DNA from: JANNVZ01 sp046153915
Lineage (GTDB): Bacteria > Bacteroidota > Bacteroidia > Flavobacteriales_D > Sanyastnellaceae
Length of the DNA: 7,447 nucleotides
Assembly (NCBI GenBank): GCA_046153915.1
Contig: JBJXFC010000029.1
Location: 1 to 7,447 of the forward strand
Reading direction: 5' to 3'
Numbering within the stretch: position 1 is the stretch's first letter; each line of letters begins with the position of its first letter. Both the position numbers and the translations under genes were made by a program. Shown here one piece after another: positions 5,605 through 7,447 of the stretch. The notes beneath the pieces are model-generated. The model was not told the origin of the DNA, searched no databases, and was given only the letters and a program-made list of their open reading frames with translations.

Positions 5605-5940
5605 AAATTCATAAAAAAAAGCAGGTTTTGCAAAATATATTTTTAATTCAGTTGCAGAATCTAATCGGATCAAACTTTTTTGTCTGGAAAATTTATGTGG
5701 TCACCGGCGCAGATAAAAATCAATCAATGTGAATACATCGTGAACAAATTGATCCGAAATTCTTATGAAAAAAATACTCGATTTCAACCTCTTAACGGTT
5801 CATAACTTGAATTGGCGGGATGTCGATATTTTGTGTTCCCAAATACATTCGTACAGTCCGAACGATGGTTGATCCTAACGTGGATTGGCCGCTAAGGACC
5901 TTTACTCACAAATTAAATTACCTAATCAACCAAATTGCGT
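5605..5940. other. AT-rich intergenic stretch upstream of phoH2, no gene recognised
   Basis: This stretch holds A/T-rich sequence and no convincing gene. A 36-codon frame begins at 5694 and a 75-codon frame at 5820; the latter overlaps the start of phoH2 in another frame. Neither resembles a protein. It must contain the phoH2 promoter. The nearest matches to TAnnTTTG are TACATTCG (5844-5851), with one mismatch, and a TATTTTG one base short near 5827. Neither has a well-placed TTG, so no promoter is assigned. Confidence 0.4.
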
Positions 5941-7380
5941 ATGCCCGTAGCGAGAAAAGTAAAACAGCAAGCTGCCACCACAACCAAAAAGGCAGCGAGC
6001 AAAACAGGAAAAGTCGTTCGCTTTACTTCAGACAACAAAAAACCTGACACATCCAAACTCAAAAAAATTTATGTCATAGATACTTCGGTTCTGCTTCACG
6101 ACCACAACAGTATCAACAATTTTGAAGAACACGCAGTAGCTATTCCCATCACCGTTCTTGAAGAGCTTGATAAATTCAAAGTAGGCAACGAAACGAAAAA
6201 TTTCGAAGCCCGCGAATGTATCCGCATCATCGATCGTCTTTCTTCTAACCACACACTTCAGGAATGGATTCCTTTGGAAAATGATGAAGGAGGAAAGTTG
6301 AAGATCATTCTCAACACCAGTGATGATATGGCGCGCAATGCCGAATCTATTTTTGATGCGCGCAAGAATGACCACAAAATTCTGAATGCCGCCCTTCAGT
6401 TGCAGCACGAGGAAAAGAAGGCTAACGTGGTGCTTGTTACCAAAGACATCAATCTTCGCCTGAAAGCGAAAGCCCTCAATCTACCAGCCGAAGATTACAA
6501 GACTGGAAAGGTAAAAGACAATATGATGATGTACAGTGGTCGCACTACCATCGAAGGTATCGACTCTGAATTTATCCGTAAACTCTATCAGGACGGTCGC
6601 AGTGAAACACTCGAAATTCTTGGTAAAGAAAAACAACGCAATCACTTTTACATTCTCAAAAACTGCAGTTCATCCGCGTTGGCATTTTACAATGGAAAAG
6701 GCCAGGAAATTGAACGTGTAGATAAGATCTATGCTTACGGTATCAAACCGAAAAATGCAGAACAGGCATTTGCACTGCACGCCATCCTCAATCCTGAAAT
6801 TAAACTCGTGACCATAAGTGGCGTTGCAGGTACAGGAAAAACGTTGCTCGCACTTGCTGGCTCGCTGGAGTTAAAAAACAGCTATGATCAATTGATTTTG
6901 GCACGCCCAATTGTGCCTTTGAGTAATAAGGAAATCGGTTTCCTTCCGGGAGATGCCGAAGAAAAGGTAAATCCCTATATGCAACCGCTTTGGGACAACC
7001 TCAATTTCATCAAAAACCAATTTGGTGAACACGAGAAAAAACGCAAGGCCATCGAAGAGATGCAGGCCCAGGGCAAGATCACCATTTGTCCTTTGGCCTT
7101 TATTCGTGGACGCAGCTTAAGCAATTGTATATTCATTGTAGATGAAGCGCAAAACCTCACACCGCATGAAGTGAAAACCATTATCACACGTGCTGGTGAA
7201 AACACCAAGATCATTCTTACTGGTGATGTAAGACAAATTGATACCCCTTACCTCGACGAGCAATCGAACGGTATGTCATACGTAATTGAAAGATTGAAGG
7301 GAGAAGATTTGTATTGCCATGTGACTCTTGAGAAGGGGGAAAGAAGTGAGTTGGCCAATTTGGCGAATGAGATGCTGTAA
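5941..7380 (+). CDS. phoH2: PIN-PhoH fusion protein (PhoH2-type RNA helicase/ribonuclease)
   Basis: This 479-residue cytoplasmic protein joins an N-terminal PIN nuclease domain to a PhoH ATPase. Characterised actinobacterial PhoH2 proteins unwind and cleave RNA using ATP, and the same activity is inferred here. The PIN domain (about 42-190) begins KIYVIDTSVLLHD. Its likely metal-binding acids are D47, E74/E75 (VLEELDKF), D144 (RKNDHKIL) and D169 (LVTKDINLR). The PhoH domain (about 270-479) has Walker A GVAGTGKT at 294-301, ARPIVPLSNKEIGFLPGD, Walker B CIFIVDEAQN with D401/E402, and LTGDVRQID. All key residues are present and the length fits the family. The ATG at 5941 is preferred to the in-frame TTG two codons upstream. 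Residues 1-40 are a Lys/Thr/Ala-rich basic tail before the PIN domain. There is no Shine-Dalgarno. The gene is monocistronic, ending at a strong terminator. Confidence 0.94.
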   Translation: MPVARKVKQQAATTTKKAASKTGKVVRFTSDNKKPDTSKLKKIYVIDTSVLLHDHNSINNFEEHAVAIPITVLEELDKFKVGNETKNFEARECIRIIDRLSSNHTLQEWIPLENDEGGKLKIILNTSDDMARNAESIFDARKNDHKILNAALQLQHEEKKANVVLVTKDINLRLKAKALNLPAEDYKTGKVKDNMMMYSGRTTIEGIDSEFIRKLYQDGRSETLEILGKEKQRNHFYILKNCSSSALAFYNGKGQEIERVDKIYAYGIKPKNAEQAFALHAILNPEIKLVTISGVAGTGKTLLALAGSLELKNSYDQLILARPIVPLSNKEIGFLPGDAEEKVNPYMQPLWDNLNFIKNQFGEHEKKRKAIEEMQAQGKITICPLAFIRGRSLSNCIFIVDEAQNLTPHEVKTIITRAGENTKIILTGDVRQIDTPYLDEQSNGMSYVIERLKGEDLYCHVTLEKGERSELANLANEML

Positions 7381-7401
7381 TTACAAAAAATAGTCATCAA
7401 T

Positions 7402-7427
7402 AAAAAAGGGCCAAACGGCCCTTTTTT
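7402..7427 (+). terminator. Intrinsic terminator after phoH2
   Basis: AAAAAAGGGCC (7402-7412) pairs with GGCCCTTTTTT (7417-7427) around the loop AAAC, an 11-bp stem ending in a T run 21 bases after the stop codon. Being symmetric, it could also terminate transcription arriving from the right. The 20 bases beyond it show no feature. Confidence 0.9.
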
Positions 7428-7447
7428 CATGTATCATTTCTTCCACC

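Noticed and set aside
5694..5804. 36-codon plus-strand frame in the intergenic stretch
   Set aside because: It has no initiation signal, no recognisable composition or family, and is of a length expected by chance in AT-rich DNA.
5820..6047. 75-codon plus-strand frame upstream of and overlapping phoH2
   Set aside because: It overlaps the clear phoH2 coding start in another frame and its product shows no protein-like pattern.

Overview
The window looks like chromosomal DNA from a member of the Bacteroidota, most likely a flavobacterium-like marine or freshwater lineage. Four things point there. Three likely promoters carry the TAnnTTTG element of this phylum. Shine-Dalgarno sequences are missing in front of the genes. 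The 30S protein bS16 has a long Ala/Glu/Pro tail. A 1064-residue secreted protein combines the GCTDPxAxNYNPxA...DDGSC repeat with a C-terminal type IX secretion (T9SS) sorting domain. The lineage call is inference; no marker precise enough to name a genus is present.

Layout: (i) 1-203, minus strand, the 5' part of a SnoaL/NTF2-like gene that runs off the left edge. (ii) 271-2114, plus strand, a translation cluster: promoter, rpsP (bS16), intrinsic terminator, a palindromic intergenic repeat, a promoter abutting the rimM start codon, rimM, and a two-helix membrane protein whose TTG start overlaps the rimM stop. (iii) 2193-5505, minus strand, one transcription unit with its own promoter and terminator, encoding the giant cysteine-rich repeat protein; it converges on the rimM unit. 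(iv) 5506-5940, non-coding, with a decayed tRNA-like sequence on the minus strand. (v) 5941-7427, plus strand, a PIN-PhoH (PhoH2-type) RNA helicase/ribonuclease gene and its terminator.

How the parts relate: rpsP and rimM are linked functionally, since bS16 and RimM both act in assembly of the small ribosomal subunit. Here a strong terminator and a repeat lie between them, and a second promoter appears to restart transcription at rimM. PhoH2 belongs broadly to RNA metabolism but has its own unit. The secreted protein is a separate accessory gene. It is the most unusual object in the window: thirteen GC-type motifs arranged as one single motif plus six tandem pairs, separated by six diverged, probably beta-rich modules, with a cysteine pattern that suggests disulfide-linked units. 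No CRISPR array, insertion sequence, integrase or phage gene was seen.
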